Below, piece after piece: positions 46,673 through 58,781 of a stretch of 64,000 nt of DNA (position 1 is the first letter of the stretch; every line of letters begins with the position of its first letter). Source of the stretch: Liquidambar formosana (taxonomy: Eukaryota > Streptophyta > Magnoliopsida > Saxifragales > Altingiaceae); NCBI GenBank assembly GCA_039720395.1, contig CM077833.1, positions 11,593,133 through 11,657,132 of the forward strand. The letters run 5' to 3'. The notes beneath the pieces were generated by a model. It had not been told where the DNA came from, searched no databases, and was given only the letters and a program-made list of their open reading frames with translations. A program made the position numbers and the translations under genes.

Positions 46673-49600
46673 TGTCACACCCCATTTTTGCCACCTTAGC
46701 TAGGGTTTGTCATTTCATGTGTCTTTTTGTTTCCTTTTTGAGTCTAGTCTTTTGCATTGAGTTTCTAGGGTCTTAAGGATGATGTGTATGAATTTTGGTT
46801 CGATTTGGAGTTGATCTTGAGGGCTAATAAGAACTTTTGTGACTTGAGGGGCATAATCGTCTTTTGGGTCACAAACTTTCCATTTGACCTTGAAATGATC
46901 TCCAAGTTGCCAATTGGAGTTCATATGAATGTATTTGAGGTATTTGTGGGTTCAATTCGATGAATTGATGGTTCGGGATTAGAATGGCTCAACAAAGCTC
47001 AGGTTGGTTAAGAGACCTATTTCGGGTGAGCTCGAATCGGCTCATGATTTTCACTCTATGACTATTCATTTGACCTTGATTAGTCTTAATTTCATCCCCA
47101 AATGTGTTTAGGGAGGTTGAATTTAGAATTGGAAAGCATTCGGTGCGACCCTATGTGCATACCTAAGCTAAGCGATGGTGAGGCATAGCGGCTAACCTGC
47201 CTTTGTAGGACCCAACCATGCAGCCATGGCTAGGGTTTCTTGCCCTCAAGTGACTCAAATTACATTCCCCTTCGAAACACGGTCGTTTTGGCTTTCGTTT
47301 CGTCAAAATCGGAGTTGATTTGAGCCTTGAAACACATTTGGAAGCCGAAAGGGTTAAAAAATGGGCTGAAGCTGACATGGCCTCGGGTGACCACCCAGGC
47401 CTGGACGGCTAGCCGCCTGGGCCTAGGTGGCTAGCCGCCCAGCCCCAGATGGTCACTCGAGCCTCTTTCTTTTTTTGTGTGTTGACGCGGCTCCCTTCTA
47501 TTTCCTCGGATTTGCTCGCCTCCAGCCGCCATTTAACCCTATTTTCAGCCCTATTTGACCTACTTGAGCCCTAAAGGAACCTATAAGAGCCCTTGGATCA
47601 ATACCTAGGGTTTTAATCCCAACCATTGAGGGTTTTCCCTCAAACCCTATAAATACCCCCTTATACTTCAGCAATAGGGGAGGCAATTTCTGAAGTGAGA
47701 GGCATGTGTGAGACTTGAGGCTATGACAGCCATCCTTAGGGTAGTTTAACCTAAACTTTAAGTGAGAGAGGGAGAGAGAGAGCTTGAAGGAGGGCTGGAG
47801 TTTGGCTTGAAGGCTTGAAGGAAGGAATTCCCAGCAGTACACAAGAGAAGGAGGACTCTCTACAGCAGCAACCATAGGTATACCCTCTCTTCTCATTTTC
47901 TCTCTTTTAAAGTTAGGGTTTTGCATAGAATAGCATAATTTCATGTCAAAGCATATGCCTTTATCATGTTTTGTTGCTTCTATTAGCTAGTATGCATGTT
48001 TAGGATGATGTTTATGGGCTGTTTAGTATGTTAGGATGTTATTTCATGTGATTTACTGCATATTTGGGATTCTAGGGTTTCCTTAGTGCTGAAACTGGTT
48101 TTCTGCATGAAATAACTCTTTTGCATATTAAAGCATATGTTTTTATCGTGTTTTGCTACTTCCATTGGTATGTATGCATGATTAGGATGATGTTTATGGG
48201 TTGTTTAGTATGCTAGGATGTTATTTCATGTGATTTACTGCATATTTGGGATTCTAGGGTTTCCTTAGTGCTGAAATTGGTTTTCTGCATGAAATAACTC
48301 TTTTGCATATTAAAGCTTGTGTTTTTATCATGTTTTGCTGCTTCCATTGGTTAGTATGCATGATTAGGATGATGTTTATGGGCTGTTTAGGATGCTAGAG
48401 TGTGATTTCATGGGATTTTATGCACTAGTGTGATTCTAGGGTTTCATTCATCCTTGTGTTAGGAAAGTTGCATATAGCTTAGGATTTTTCTTTACTTTTC
48501 TTCATAGTTGCTGCATATGTGTTGCATATTAGATAACTATGATACTTTTGCATCCATGATAGCTAGTTTTAGGGTTGTTTGCATGTTATTGCATATAGGG
48601 CTGAATTAGGGTTTATGTTATTTCATGATTCGTGTCGTTTACATGATTTATGGGTAATTTTAAGCCCTATTTCAATTCTGTCCAGATTTGTCCATTGTTC
48701 TTATTGCCATATTTTGAGCATGTGTTAGCCTATGTTTAAGCATGATAATTGCTTGATTAGGAACTAGCTTGGTTGGTTGGTATTTTTGGTATATTTTGCA
48801 TGCAAATTGCAGGTGCTTGACAGGTACAACAGGTGCAACTACCCCACCAATGTGGGGTGGTTATTTTGGCTATTGCGAGATGAAATCTTGCAAATAAAAT
48901 AATCACCCTATGCAATAGGGTGATTATTTTGACAGGTTGCTTTTGCTTAAGGTAAGTTGGGTGTGAAGGTGCCCTAATTCACCTTTCTTTCCTTTCCTTG
49001 AAACTTTCCCTTTCTCCCTCCTAGGGTTGTTTCCTAATAGGGGAACATGGTAAGTCTCTAAAGTTTCCATTCATGCAGAAATTCCTTTTCAAAACAAAAG
49101 TTTCTATCTTTACTTGAAATTCCATATTTTCTAAAGATCTTTTGAGAATCATTTATCTTTGGAAACTCTTTTTCTTATAAAAGGAAACTTAGGGTTTACC
49201 ATAGGCCTCTATTAGGTTATAACCCTATTCCCTTTCGAACTACATGGGCTTTGATCCATGTATTTCCATACATGGTACGTAGGCGCTCTTCGTGAGGTTC
49301 AAGTCCGCCCTAGGATACTAAGTATCCTAGGTTTTCTTTCCCTTCTTTCTTTTTTCTGTTTTTCTTTGATTTAATTGCTTATATGGATGAATGAATGGGT
49401 GATATGCATGCTGTCTTGTGATGATAATTGTTAATTGATGTGTGATTAAGACTTTGATTTAGCCCAATTAAATTAAGAGACCGTTTAGGGCGATATAGGT
49501 GCCTATAGGCTTTGCCTAGAACCTTCCCATATCGTAACTTAGCCTCCGAATCCCCGATTTCTTTAGTTTCCAAAAGATCTTTTGCCTTACCATTTTTAAA

Positions 49601-49752
49601 CATGGAGTCATTCTTTTGTTTTCCTAAAACAAAACTGCTTTTTAGGGTTTTCCTTGTTTCCTTTAAAAAATAAGGTGGCGACTCCTTTCCTTTTCGTTTT
49701 CAAACCTAATATTTTCTTTTCTATCATGTGGGCCACTTTCCAGGGGTCTACA
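46673..49752 (+). mobile_element. Gypsy-type solo LTR (3080 bp) in copia D leader
   Basis: It begins TGTCACACCCCATTTTTG and ends GGGGTCTACA, with GCTGC at 46668-46672 and 49753-49757 as duplication. It carries a local triplication near 47940-48370, where units of about 180 bp around TATGCATGATTAGGATGATG repeat. It also has the conserved 3' block near 49480-49560. The LTR also contains an inverted pair of CCCACATTGG/TGGGGTGG-type words near 48840-48930. No internal region, so it is a solo LTR of a subfamily different from 34118-36904. Confidence 0.93.
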
Positions 49753-50455
49753 GCTGCCATGGCTTGGCAAGACTACCATGGTCACTATCAAGCATGGGGA
49801 GCTAAGGACAACCAAGGGGACACTTGCTGTGGTCATGGCCTAGCCCTAGGACACGTGTGGAGTGGCTAAGAGGGCTGCCAACATCAACAATTGACTAGGG
49901 TTTCAAGAACCCTTACTGGCACCACCATGGGAGGACCTCCAAGGTCACAATTGTTTCTAAAACTCAATCAATTCGACTCCACCAACAAAACCAGCTTTTG
50001 TATCATGTCCCTACATGAATTACTAAGCTAATTGAAGTGGTTTGGATGATCAAATCATCCCTAATTGTTCTAAACAATTCAAGAACAGTGGGCTATCTAG
50101 AATTTGATAGTATACTATCCATGATCAGAAATTGATTTAAAACCTAGCAAGATGATTAATTCAGGCTACCAAATTATTTTTCCTAGTATCCTATATGTCT
50201 TAGGAAACTAATGAAAGTGGTTTCATGCAATTTGGAGTTCCCTAACTCAAGTTATGAATGAAACTCCATTGTTGACTTTTTTGCAGAAAAACAGCCTGCA
50301 ATGTTCTTCCAAGAAATCAAACTTCTTGATTCTTTATGCATCAAGACTCTTTTGAAACTTAAAGAAAATCATACATACATTATGTACAATGATCCTACAA
50401 TGAATTTACATCAATGTTACAAAAGTTTTTTATCATAACAGTAGTAAGAACCCTA
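49753..50455 (-). other. Copia D leader, distal part
   Basis: Resumes the leader after the solo LTR. It corresponds to the same leader stretch as 54610-55290 in the rearranged copia derivative and about 5600-6250 in B. It stops at CCCTA (50451-50455), where the CACTA element begins. No coding potential. Confidence 0.78.
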
Positions 50456-50690
50456 CACTACAAAAAACTTAGGCTTTGCCGGCTATTAAAACAGCCAGCA
50501 AAGGCTTGATATTTGGCCAGTAAATGATTTGCCGGCAATCACAATATCAGCTGGCCAATCCTCAGTCGGCAAAGCCTTTCTTGGCTTGTACAATTATGGC
50601 TGGGAATAGTGGTTAATACTGGGAATGGAAACAATTGGCAGTGAATGAACCAACAGCCGGCAAAGCCTTGAACAGTAGCTAGCAAGCATC
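50456..50690. repeat. CACTA 1 terminal and subterminal repeats
   Basis: About seven copies of a GCCGGCAAAGCC-like word in both orientations, for example at 50472-50483, 50496-50507, 50569-50578 and 50655-50668. Such clusters are typical binding sites for the CACTA accessory protein next to the ends. Confidence 0.75.
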
Positions 50691-50967
50691 AACAATTAGA
50701 GAACAGGGGGTTACACATTTGATTCTTTATTGGGTAGCTTAAACTACCTCTATTGGGTGGCCAGCCCATTTAACCCAACCCAAACACATAAATGGGCTCT
50801 CAACACAACCCAAACAAACCATGCTATTGCTGTGTAAAAAAATATCATTCATCCTTTATTATTCCAGACATCCAAAAAACCATTCATCCTTTATCATTCC
50901 AAGCATCCAAAAATTATTAGTATTATAAAAGCCAAAATTACATTAAAAAAAAAACATTCATCCTTTA
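50691..50967. other. CACTA 1 non-coding segment
   Basis: AT-rich DNA with three nearby copies of an ATTCATCCTTTAT-type word (50848, 50883, 50956). Nothing else recognised. Confidence 0.4.
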
Positions 50968-51075
50968 TTATTCCAAGCATTCAAAGTGAGAACAAAAGAA
51001 TAGAACATCCATAGTTGCCTGAATCACACTCAACATGCTTGCTACTGATTTTATGAGAAATGACCCTTCTGAAAC
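50968..51075 (-). CDS. Putative last exon of a CACTA 1 gene
   Basis: A pyrimidine-rich acceptor TTTTTTGCAG (51085-51076 on the minus strand) precedes 35 open codons and a TAA stop. The peptide starts VSEGSFLIKSVASML. I do not recognise the sequence. It lies downstream of the two other exon candidates on the same strand, so it may be the 3' end of one transposon gene. This is inference from splice signals only. Confidence 0.35.
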   Translation of the reverse strand, partial: VSEGSFLIKSVASMLSVIQATMDVLFFCSHFECLE

Positions 51076-52638
51076 CTGCAAAAAAGTAGATAAATAAATG
51101 TTTCATTAGATCCATTTGCAGAAATTTTCTTGTTTAATTCACAACAGTTTCTTGCTTTGTACTGTTACAAAGTAAAAGCAAAGAAGTGAGTAATATTCTA
51201 TCATATATGAGGCATAGAGATAGTTCATGCATGATACTAAACCTTAACAACCAATGTTAGAACATGCATTATAAGAAGCTCTATATATGCATCTTGCAAA
51301 TTAGAGAAACCAATATGCCAAAATAAACAGATATGCCAAAATAAGCATTGCTCCCCATAGACCAGCAATGCTCAAATACAAAGCTACAAACCCAACATGC
51401 ATCCAATCAAAGAAACCAATATGAATGCCAATAGTAGCGAACACACTAGAATAGAGCAAAATACTACCACCAAGCAACCAGCTTCATTGGGACAAAAACT
51501 ATATAGACAAGTTAGACAACTATCACAAATTATATCCAAAAATAATATTTCGATGTTATTAAAGTATAGCAATAGAACCAGATATTAGAGCTTGTCATGC
51601 AACCGTTGTATGATTTAGGACTTGAGATATTTGGAGAATATTATGGCCAAAGCATCATATACTAAAGTTGGATATTTTCAATTTTAGTTCACAGATGTAT
51701 TATTTTGGATGCTCACTGATTCATCCAGCTATTATTTTCCATCCAAAATAGAAAATATTAAGGCATCTCAGTTTTTAATTATTTTGGGCCATACTTGAAT
51801 TTGTTGCTATTTTATTCCCATGATTTTCAGTCAGTTTTGAATGAAAGCATATAAAGGGAACACTTTGCTCACAAACCATCATTAATTCTGTGTGTATTTG
51901 GGAGTTCTAGACCAACAAGCTATATCAAAGATTTAAGTTATACATATATTGGAACTATTGAATACTTGCATAATCTCACATAAGATCCTATATCAAAATT
52001 AACAGATGAAAATGCAAGCTAGAACTCTTTCAAACATCAAATGACAAGCGCAAGCAAACATTAAGAAGAAAGTAATAGAAACTTACATTATTTAATCAGT
52101 ATATACCTAAAAATTTTACTATAATAATGAGTTTTTGTTCAATGGATTGTAATTTTTGTATTACATCTATCATTTCACTAATAGCATGCCCAACATGTAA
52201 TAACTGTAAGCTACCAATTGCAACATGTTTTGAGTAATGCTAGCTGCTAAAAGTTGCTATCTGGCATTAGTCTAGCTACCATGGTGGATATGCCCTATTT
52301 CAAATCATCATTATGTTTTTGCTTTACTAGTTTAGTATAATTCCCAAACATTAAGAGTGGAGCCAGCTTGGTCTACTTCTCAAAATTCTCAACCAAAACC
52401 TAAGTAAAAAAAAAAAACAAAAGTGGGTATAAGCAAGAAGTAAAGAAAAGAGTTGCTGCCCACATGTGATAACTGCTTATATTAGGTAAACAGAGAACAA
52501 TAAAATTACTTCCACTCACAATAATTTTATTACCATTTGATATGCATAGAAGCCGCCTAAAGAATAATTTGGGATCTCACAAATAATATTCAAAAGAACT
52601 TTTAATAGTTTGGTTTTTAGGGAGAATGACATATTTAC
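51076..52638. other. CACTA 1 intron-like sequence
   Basis: AT-rich DNA between exon candidates. Short frames at 51384-51588 lack features. No repeat or motif recognised. Confidence 0.35.
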
Positions 52639-52719
52639 CTCCTAAAGTCCCAGCTGTCCTCTTCCAAATAATGCACCAGCTGATTAAACCTAGTAGAAGA
52701 ACTCCTGATACTACCACCA
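52639..52719 (-). CDS. Putative internal exon of a CACTA 1 gene
   Basis: On the minus strand a pyrimidine-rich acceptor (TTTTCACTCTAG) leads into 81 open bases, which end AGGAG before a GTAAAT donor. The peptide reads GGSIRSSSTRFNQLVHYLEE and continues DSWDFRR. Not recognised. The serine-rich start and acidic helix-like part are compatible with a transposon accessory protein. Confidence 0.4.
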
Positions 52720-53413
52720 CTAGAGTGAAAAGACAGCAAAAACAAGGCACAAATATAACTGCATCAATAAGAGATAACTTCAATAATGCACCAGCTCATT
52801 AAAAACAAATGATCCACGTCAGTTAATTGTTTGGTATTAAACACATCAGAAAATCGTTTCAATTTTATTACACCTTCATAATTGGTTTTTGCTACTTGCT
52901 TGCCAAACACTAGGAAAAAGAAAAAAAGAATAATCAAACTTCCAACCCCTATTCACATTCTTTCCGAGCTATGCATATTGTATAATTGTAGGCAAAATGG
53001 GATTAATCAACAATTTCAGACATTTAAAAGTAAATAAATAAATGTTTCCTACTATCACATGAATTGAACAACCCATCATTTCCTTGCCTTCCTCCATAGT
53101 GTACAGAAAAGAAAAGAAAAGAAAAATAATACCTTCACAGCCAATCCACGACTTCAACACCAGTTGGAAATTTCAAACTATAATCTCTACCTGACATTGA
53201 AGTCAGATGAGGACAAATGTTAACAAGATAAATACAAGTTAGAACTTAGAAAGCTGCTATATCATAGAAAGTTAGAAACTTTTCCCAGAGATCACCACTG
53301 TGGGAATGAAAATTTGAAAAATAAAAAGGAAATATATACATACTCATTGAAACTCTGAATGAAAAAAATAAAAAATGTAATGCAAATTTTCTGGCTAAGC
53401 AATGGTACACCCG

Positions 53414-53620
53414 AATGGCATTTTTAATGGTTTTGAGACGTCCATGAGGTCTTATCAATGGTTCATCCTCAACCATTGGTATCTCAAGATAGACTTCCCA
53501 AAAGTGAGGTCCTAGTGCTACCCCCACCCCTAAAACCAATGTAGATGGATCCATACTCCTCACTGTTCCTACTGCCACACAAACTTCAGGCATATAGATG
53601 CTCATCAAGCGAACTCTACC
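53414..53620 (-). CDS. CACTA-associated protein domain exon (DUF8039-like), broken by copia insertion
   Basis: The minus-strand peptide runs from MPEVCVAVGTVRSMDPSTLV through VALGPHFWEVYLEIPMVED to PLIRPHGRLKTIKNAI. The pattern (valine-rich start, LGP...V.V, then RP.GRL.TI..AI) resembles the C-terminal domain of plant CACTA-linked proteins annotated as DUF8039. This is motif recognition without alignment. A GTGTAC donor follows KNAIR. The N-terminal side is split by the copia derivative inserted at 53620/53621, and coding sequence may resume after 56541. Confidence 0.45.
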
Positions 53621-56536
53621 TGTTGGGAATCGAATTAGGGAGGAAAACATACAAAGGCGGAATTAAAATATTCCTACGATTCCCAAACCCATGAATCTTA
53701 ATTATGCTTAATACAAAAGCCATAAACCTAACTACCAAGAGAGTTAGGACACTTACGGTTGAATAAAGTCTTCTCCTTTGTGCTCCAAGCTTCGATTCTG
53801 ATTGAGCAGTCCAAGCGTACTGCCTCCAACAGTATCCACACCTAGCTAAAGCTTGATGTCCTTTCCTTCTTCTTCCTTATGGTTGCTAGAGGTGGAGAAG
53901 AGAGAGAGAGAGAGAGAGAGAGCCTCCAAGCTGATTTTCGACCAGCACTAGTGGGTGTGTTAATGTGATGTTTCATCACCTTATAGTGGGCATTATATAG
54001 CCCACTAATAGGGCCGGCCACGGGGAAAATTCCTAACCCTAGTGGGTTTTGTGTAATTACTCTTAATTACACAATTAGCCCACTAGTTTGCATCAAATAC
54101 AAATTAACCCCTTAAAGAACTTTTCTTTAATCAATTATACCTTCTCTCTCATAGACAATCAAGCTCTCTTAGCATGATCAGTGTGTGACCCATTGGGTTC
54201 ACATCATCAAGTAGTAGGAATAGCACAAGTTGTGCACAATGGAACACTTTCCATTAAGGGTCTAATTGAAACTCCTTTCAATTCCCTAATTGATTATAAC
54301 TCATTTATATCAATTAGGGCTTCTACTAACCATGAGTAACACCTAGCATATGGCTCATGGTGTGGTCCTTAATGAGGTCTGAATAGTCATTTACAAAGAA
54401 CCCTTCTGTTATAGTTTATAGGTTACAATTCCATCCTTCCATCAACACAATGTCTCCAATTGAACTAATAAGGCATGGAAGTCTGTCAAGTCCCTAGTTC
54501 AATTACTTTATACTCATTCATTAATATCAACTCAATGATGAACTTATGGAAACTCATTTCCATATTCATTCTACCATGGGAATTAGGGTTTCCTAAGAAA
54601 CCCTAAGGCTGCTGCCACCTATAGTGGGCTGTCATGGCTTGGCCAGGCCATGGGAGGCCATGGCCAGTAAAGGGGGACTCAAGCTAGGGTGTGGGCCAAG
54701 CCTATGGACACATGTGGGGTGGCCAAGAGGGCTGTCTTCTTCAAAGAACATTAGGGTTTCAAGAACCCTTGCTGGCACCATCATGGGAGGACCTCCAAGG
54801 TCACAAAAGTTTCTAAAACTTAATCAATTCGACTCCACCAACAAAACCAGCTTTTGTATCATGTTCCTACATGAATTACTAAGCTAATTGAAGTGGTTTG
54901 GACGATCAAATCATCCCTAATTGTTCTAAACAATTCAAGAACAGTAGGCTGTCCAGAATTTGACAGCATACTGTCCCTGATCACAAATTGATTTAAAACC
55001 CAGCAAGATGATTAATTCAGGCTACCAAATTATTTTTCCTAGTATCTACATGTCTTAGGAAACTAATAAAATTGGTTTCATGCAATTTGGAGTTCCCTAG
55101 CTCAAGATATGAACAAAACTCCATTGATGGCTTTCTGCAGAAAAACAGCCTGCTGTGTTCTTCCAAGAAATCAAACTTTTTGATTCTTTATGCATCAAGA
55201 CTCTTTTGAAACTTAAAGAATATGATCTATACATCATATATCATCATCCTATAATGATTATTCATCAATTTTACAGAGATTTCATATCAATACAGTAGCA
55301 AGAACCATAGGGTTCAAAAACCCAGATTCAAACTCCATGTGTTCTTCCTATTCCTTTTGTTTTGTTTTTAATTCTCATGCATCCCTATGCTTGAGAAATC
55401 ACCATAACAACTTTATGTGAATTAATTACAGCCATATCATGTCTTAATTAAACCAAAACAAAAACAAAATACAAAAGAAAGCAACCTAGGGTTCCAAACC
55501 CTAGGTTCGGCCTCCATAGAAGAAACCCTGGTTTCTTCTTCTTCTATATACATCACATGCTTCTCAAAAATTTCAGAATTAATGTTAGAAGAATATTAGA
55601 AGAGGAGAAGAGGGAAAAACAGCCTAGGGTTCAAAACCCCAGGTTTGGCCATGAAGAGGAAACCCTAGTTTCCTCATTCTTCTTCTCCAAAACTGAAACC
55701 TATTCAATTCTTTGAATTTCCAGCAGCCCTAAAACTATTTTAGAAGAGGAGAAGAAGAGATAAACATCTAGGGTTCAATAACCCTAGGTTTGGCCATGAA
55801 AGGGAAATCAATTAAATGCATGAACATGAATCTCAATTCATTAAACCAATCAATTTACCATGAATTACAGCCCATATGCAGTTTGTATTAGGCATAACCA
55901 TGGCTTTGATACCACTGTTGATCACTCACATGCCTTCACACACATAGCAGTAGGGCCAATGAACACCCTTACAGACCCCTGAATAGGATCTGCACTTAGT
56001 GTTATCAAACTTCTAAAGCTACATGCATAAGACAACTATGGTGTCTCAGGTCTAAGGATTACTTGTACCACTATAACAATGAGAAACTGATTGACAGGTT
56101 AAAACTCCATTCAGTTTATCTCATATCTTTGGTCACATTCAGTGTACCTATTCTTATAATAGGCACCCACTTGTTGGTTGTAGTGTCTCCACACAAATAG
56201 CTTGAGACTAGCTATCCTCCTATAGAGTCAACCTAACAAGTGCTAGTCCTATAGTTCATTACTGTCCATCATAGTGAACCTTCTACTAGGAATGTTTTAG
56301 GAGTTTAGTACAGAGATATATTTACAGTCTCAAAATTACAACCCTTTGTAATTTGATATACTCAACTCTAACTCCATGGACATATCATGTAAATATAAAT
56401 GATGCATATAAACATAATAGAATAAGCCCTTTTATTAAATCAATAATAAATGTGACATATATAAATGAAATAAATTGATTGTTCCTAATCCCTAAATAAT
56501 CATCTCTATGATTGGCTCTAGGGCATAATCCTAACA
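53621..56536 (-). mobile_element. Rearranged copia mini-element (2916 bp) with CTACC duplication
   Basis: On the minus strand the first ~620 bp of the copia LTR (56536-55916) join the primer site and first ~1.3 kb of the leader (55914 to about 54581). These join the last ~960 bp of the LTR (54580-53621). CTACC flanks both ends (53616-53620 and 56537-56541). Gag, pol, purine tract, the rest of the 5' LTR and the start of the 3' LTR are missing. The first junction lies on a shared CAACA. CT/GA repeats occur near 53898-53922. Confidence 0.92.
55901..55914 (-). other. Primer binding site in the copia mini-element
   Basis: On the minus strand TGGTATCAAAGCCA, one mismatch to the tRNA-Met site of copia B. 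It directly follows the truncated LTR. Confidence 0.8.
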
Positions 56537-56541
56537 CTACC

Positions 56542-57298
56542 TCCACCTTACAAATGACAGGTAAAAATGAAACACAATTAGCTAGAGAATTATTCCAAAA
56601 GGTGGTTGTTCAAAGTTAGAAGATAAAACCTTGAACAAAATATTGTGTTAACAAGAGGCATATACACTCATAATAAAGCAATTGGTCTATTAAATCCCAC
56701 AATCCATAAGCCTGATGAAACGTCCAGCTTAATCTATCAATCTCTCTAAAAGATCAATGTAGACAACGGAATCCCAATAGCCTGGAATCCCAATAGGCAT
56801 CAATCCCACTAGACAAGTATAAAACTTTCAAATTAATCACTCTATTTATGTCTTGGCAAGTAAAATATGAATTATGATCTTATGCCTTACTGCATTCTTT
56901 TTCTTTTTTATATTTGCTAATGCTATTTATATAACTGAATCTACCAACATATATAAAACTCATTCAGTTCAACTATAATTCTCAAGCTCAGTTTTTACAA
57001 AATCTCCAAATTCTTTCATCATGCATCTTCAAACTTTTGGGACCATTAAGTAATTGATTTCCTTAGAGAACATTATCCAGTAAGATTCGAATGCCAATGT
57101 TATTGCATTTAAAAGCCATAACATCGCAGACAGTGTCTAATGACAACAAAAAATAAAGAAACTAAAGGTGTGCATGACAGTGTATATACAAAAAATAAAG
57201 AAACTAAAGGTGTGCAGCACTTATTATGAAATGATCAATGCAGGCAATGTATTTAATTCATCAATAAAAATAAAATAAAGAAACGAAATGTTAGGATT
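56542..57298. other. CACTA 1 interior between two copia insertions
   Basis: AT-rich, no clear gene. It contains a short tandem duplication at about 57150-57220 with AAAGAAACTAAAGGTGTGCA twice. CGAAA (57294-57298) is the likely left target duplication of the next copia element. Confidence 0.45.
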
Positions 57299-58781
57299 AT
57301 GCCCTAGAGCCAATCATGGAGATGATTGTTTAGGGATTAGGAACAATCATTTGATTTCATTTATGTATGTCACATTTATTATTGATTTAATAAAAGGGCT
57401 TATTCTATTATGTTTATATGCATCATTTATATTTACATAATATGTCCATGGAGTTAGAGTTGAGAATATGGAATTACAAAGAGTTGTAATTTTGAGACTG
57501 TAGATATATCTCTGTACTAAACTCCTAAAGCATTCCTAGTTGAAGGTTCACTATGATGGACAATAATGAACCACAGGACTAGCACTTGTTAGGTTGACTC
57601 TATAGGAGGATAGCTAGTCTTAAGCTATTTGTGTGGAGACACTACAACCAACAAGTGGGTGCCTATTACAAGAATAGGTACACGGAATGTGACCAACGAT
57701 ATGAGATAAACTGAATGGAGTTTTATCTTGCCTGTTAATCAGTTTCTCATTGTTATAGTGGTACAAGTAATCCTTAGACCTGAGACACCATAGTTGTCTT
57801 ATGCATGTAGCTTTAGAAGTTTGATAACACTAATTGCAAATCCTATTCAGGGGTTTGCAAAGGTGTTCATTGGCCCTACTGCTATGTGTATGAAGGCATG
57901 TGAGTGATCAACAAGGGATCCATCACTCTCAGGAAAAAGAGAGAGAATGTCTCATATAGCATTCATAATATAACTCATTAAATCCATGGCCATGGTAGGA
58001 TGAATATGAAAAGAGTTTCATGAGTTCATCAATGAGTTGATATCTATGAATGAGTATAAAGTAATTGAACTAGGGACTTGATAGACTTCCATGTCCTATT
58101 AGTTCAATTGGAGACATTGTGTTGAAGGAAGGATGCAATTGTAACCTATAAACTATAACAGAAGGGTTCTTTGTAAATGACTATTCACCTCATTAAGGAC
58201 CACACCATGAGCCATATGCTAGGTGTTACTCATGGTTAGTAGAAGCCCTAATTGATATAAGTGAGTTATAATCAATTAGGGAATTGGAAGGAGTTCCAAT
58301 TAGACCCTAAATGGAAAGAGTTCCATTGTGCACACCTCGTGCTATTCCTACTACTTAATGATGTGAACCCAATAGGTCACACACTGATCATGCAAGAAGA
58401 GCTTTAAAGTCTATGAGAGAAAGGGTTTTAGTGAATAAAGAATAGTTCTTTATAGGCCTATTTGTATTTGATACAAATAATAGGGGTTAATGTGCAATTA
58501 AGTGTAATTACACATAACCCTATAAGGGTTTCTTCCCCATGGCCAGCCCCCTTTAGTGGGCTGCCTATATAAGTCACACTTATGTGTGACATGGCATAAG
58601 AGGCTTGCACAATAAACCCTAGCCGTCCAGCCCCTTGGAGGCTCTCTTCTCTCTCTCTCTCTTCTCCACCTCTAGCAACAACAAGGAAGAAGAAAGAAAA
58701 GGCTTGAGGCTCTAGCTAGGTGTGGATACCGTTGGAGGCAACACATTTGGGCTGCTCATTCACCGTTGTCCGGAATCAAAG
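57299..58781 (+). mobile_element. Copia element E LTR, 3' end cut by a gypsy-type element
   Basis: The LTR starts TGTTAGGATTATGCCC and is similar to the A/B LTR for 1483 bp. It stops at GGAATCAAAG, about 170 bp before the LTR end. TATATAAG lies near 58557. It may be a solo LTR or a 5' LTR, since its other side is outside the window. CAAAG (58777-58781) would be the left duplication of the next element. Confidence 0.88.

Larger units (their letters stand above)
40439..50455 (-). mobile_element. Copia element D (minus strand, 5' end outside window)
   Basis: It holds the 3' LTR (40439-42111), degenerate pol (42112-43900), gag (44210-44758), three leader hairpins (44931-45159) and leader (45160-46672 and 49753-50455). 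The leader is split by a solo LTR. The element is broken at 50455 by the CACTA insertion; its primer site and 5' LTR are not seen in the window. It is the only copy here with a long open gag frame, so it is closest to a coding member. Confidence 0.88.

Noticed and set aside
47498..47944. 148-codon minus-strand frame
   Set aside because: Lies in a solo LTR, low-complexity serine/leucine sequence, not kept in other LTR copies.
49379..49603. Short frame starting near KDLLETKEIGDSEAKLRYGK, recurring at 58995-59189
   Set aside because: It is the antisense reading of the conserved block near the 3' end of the gypsy-type LTRs; both copies are explained by LTR homology and no known domain fits.
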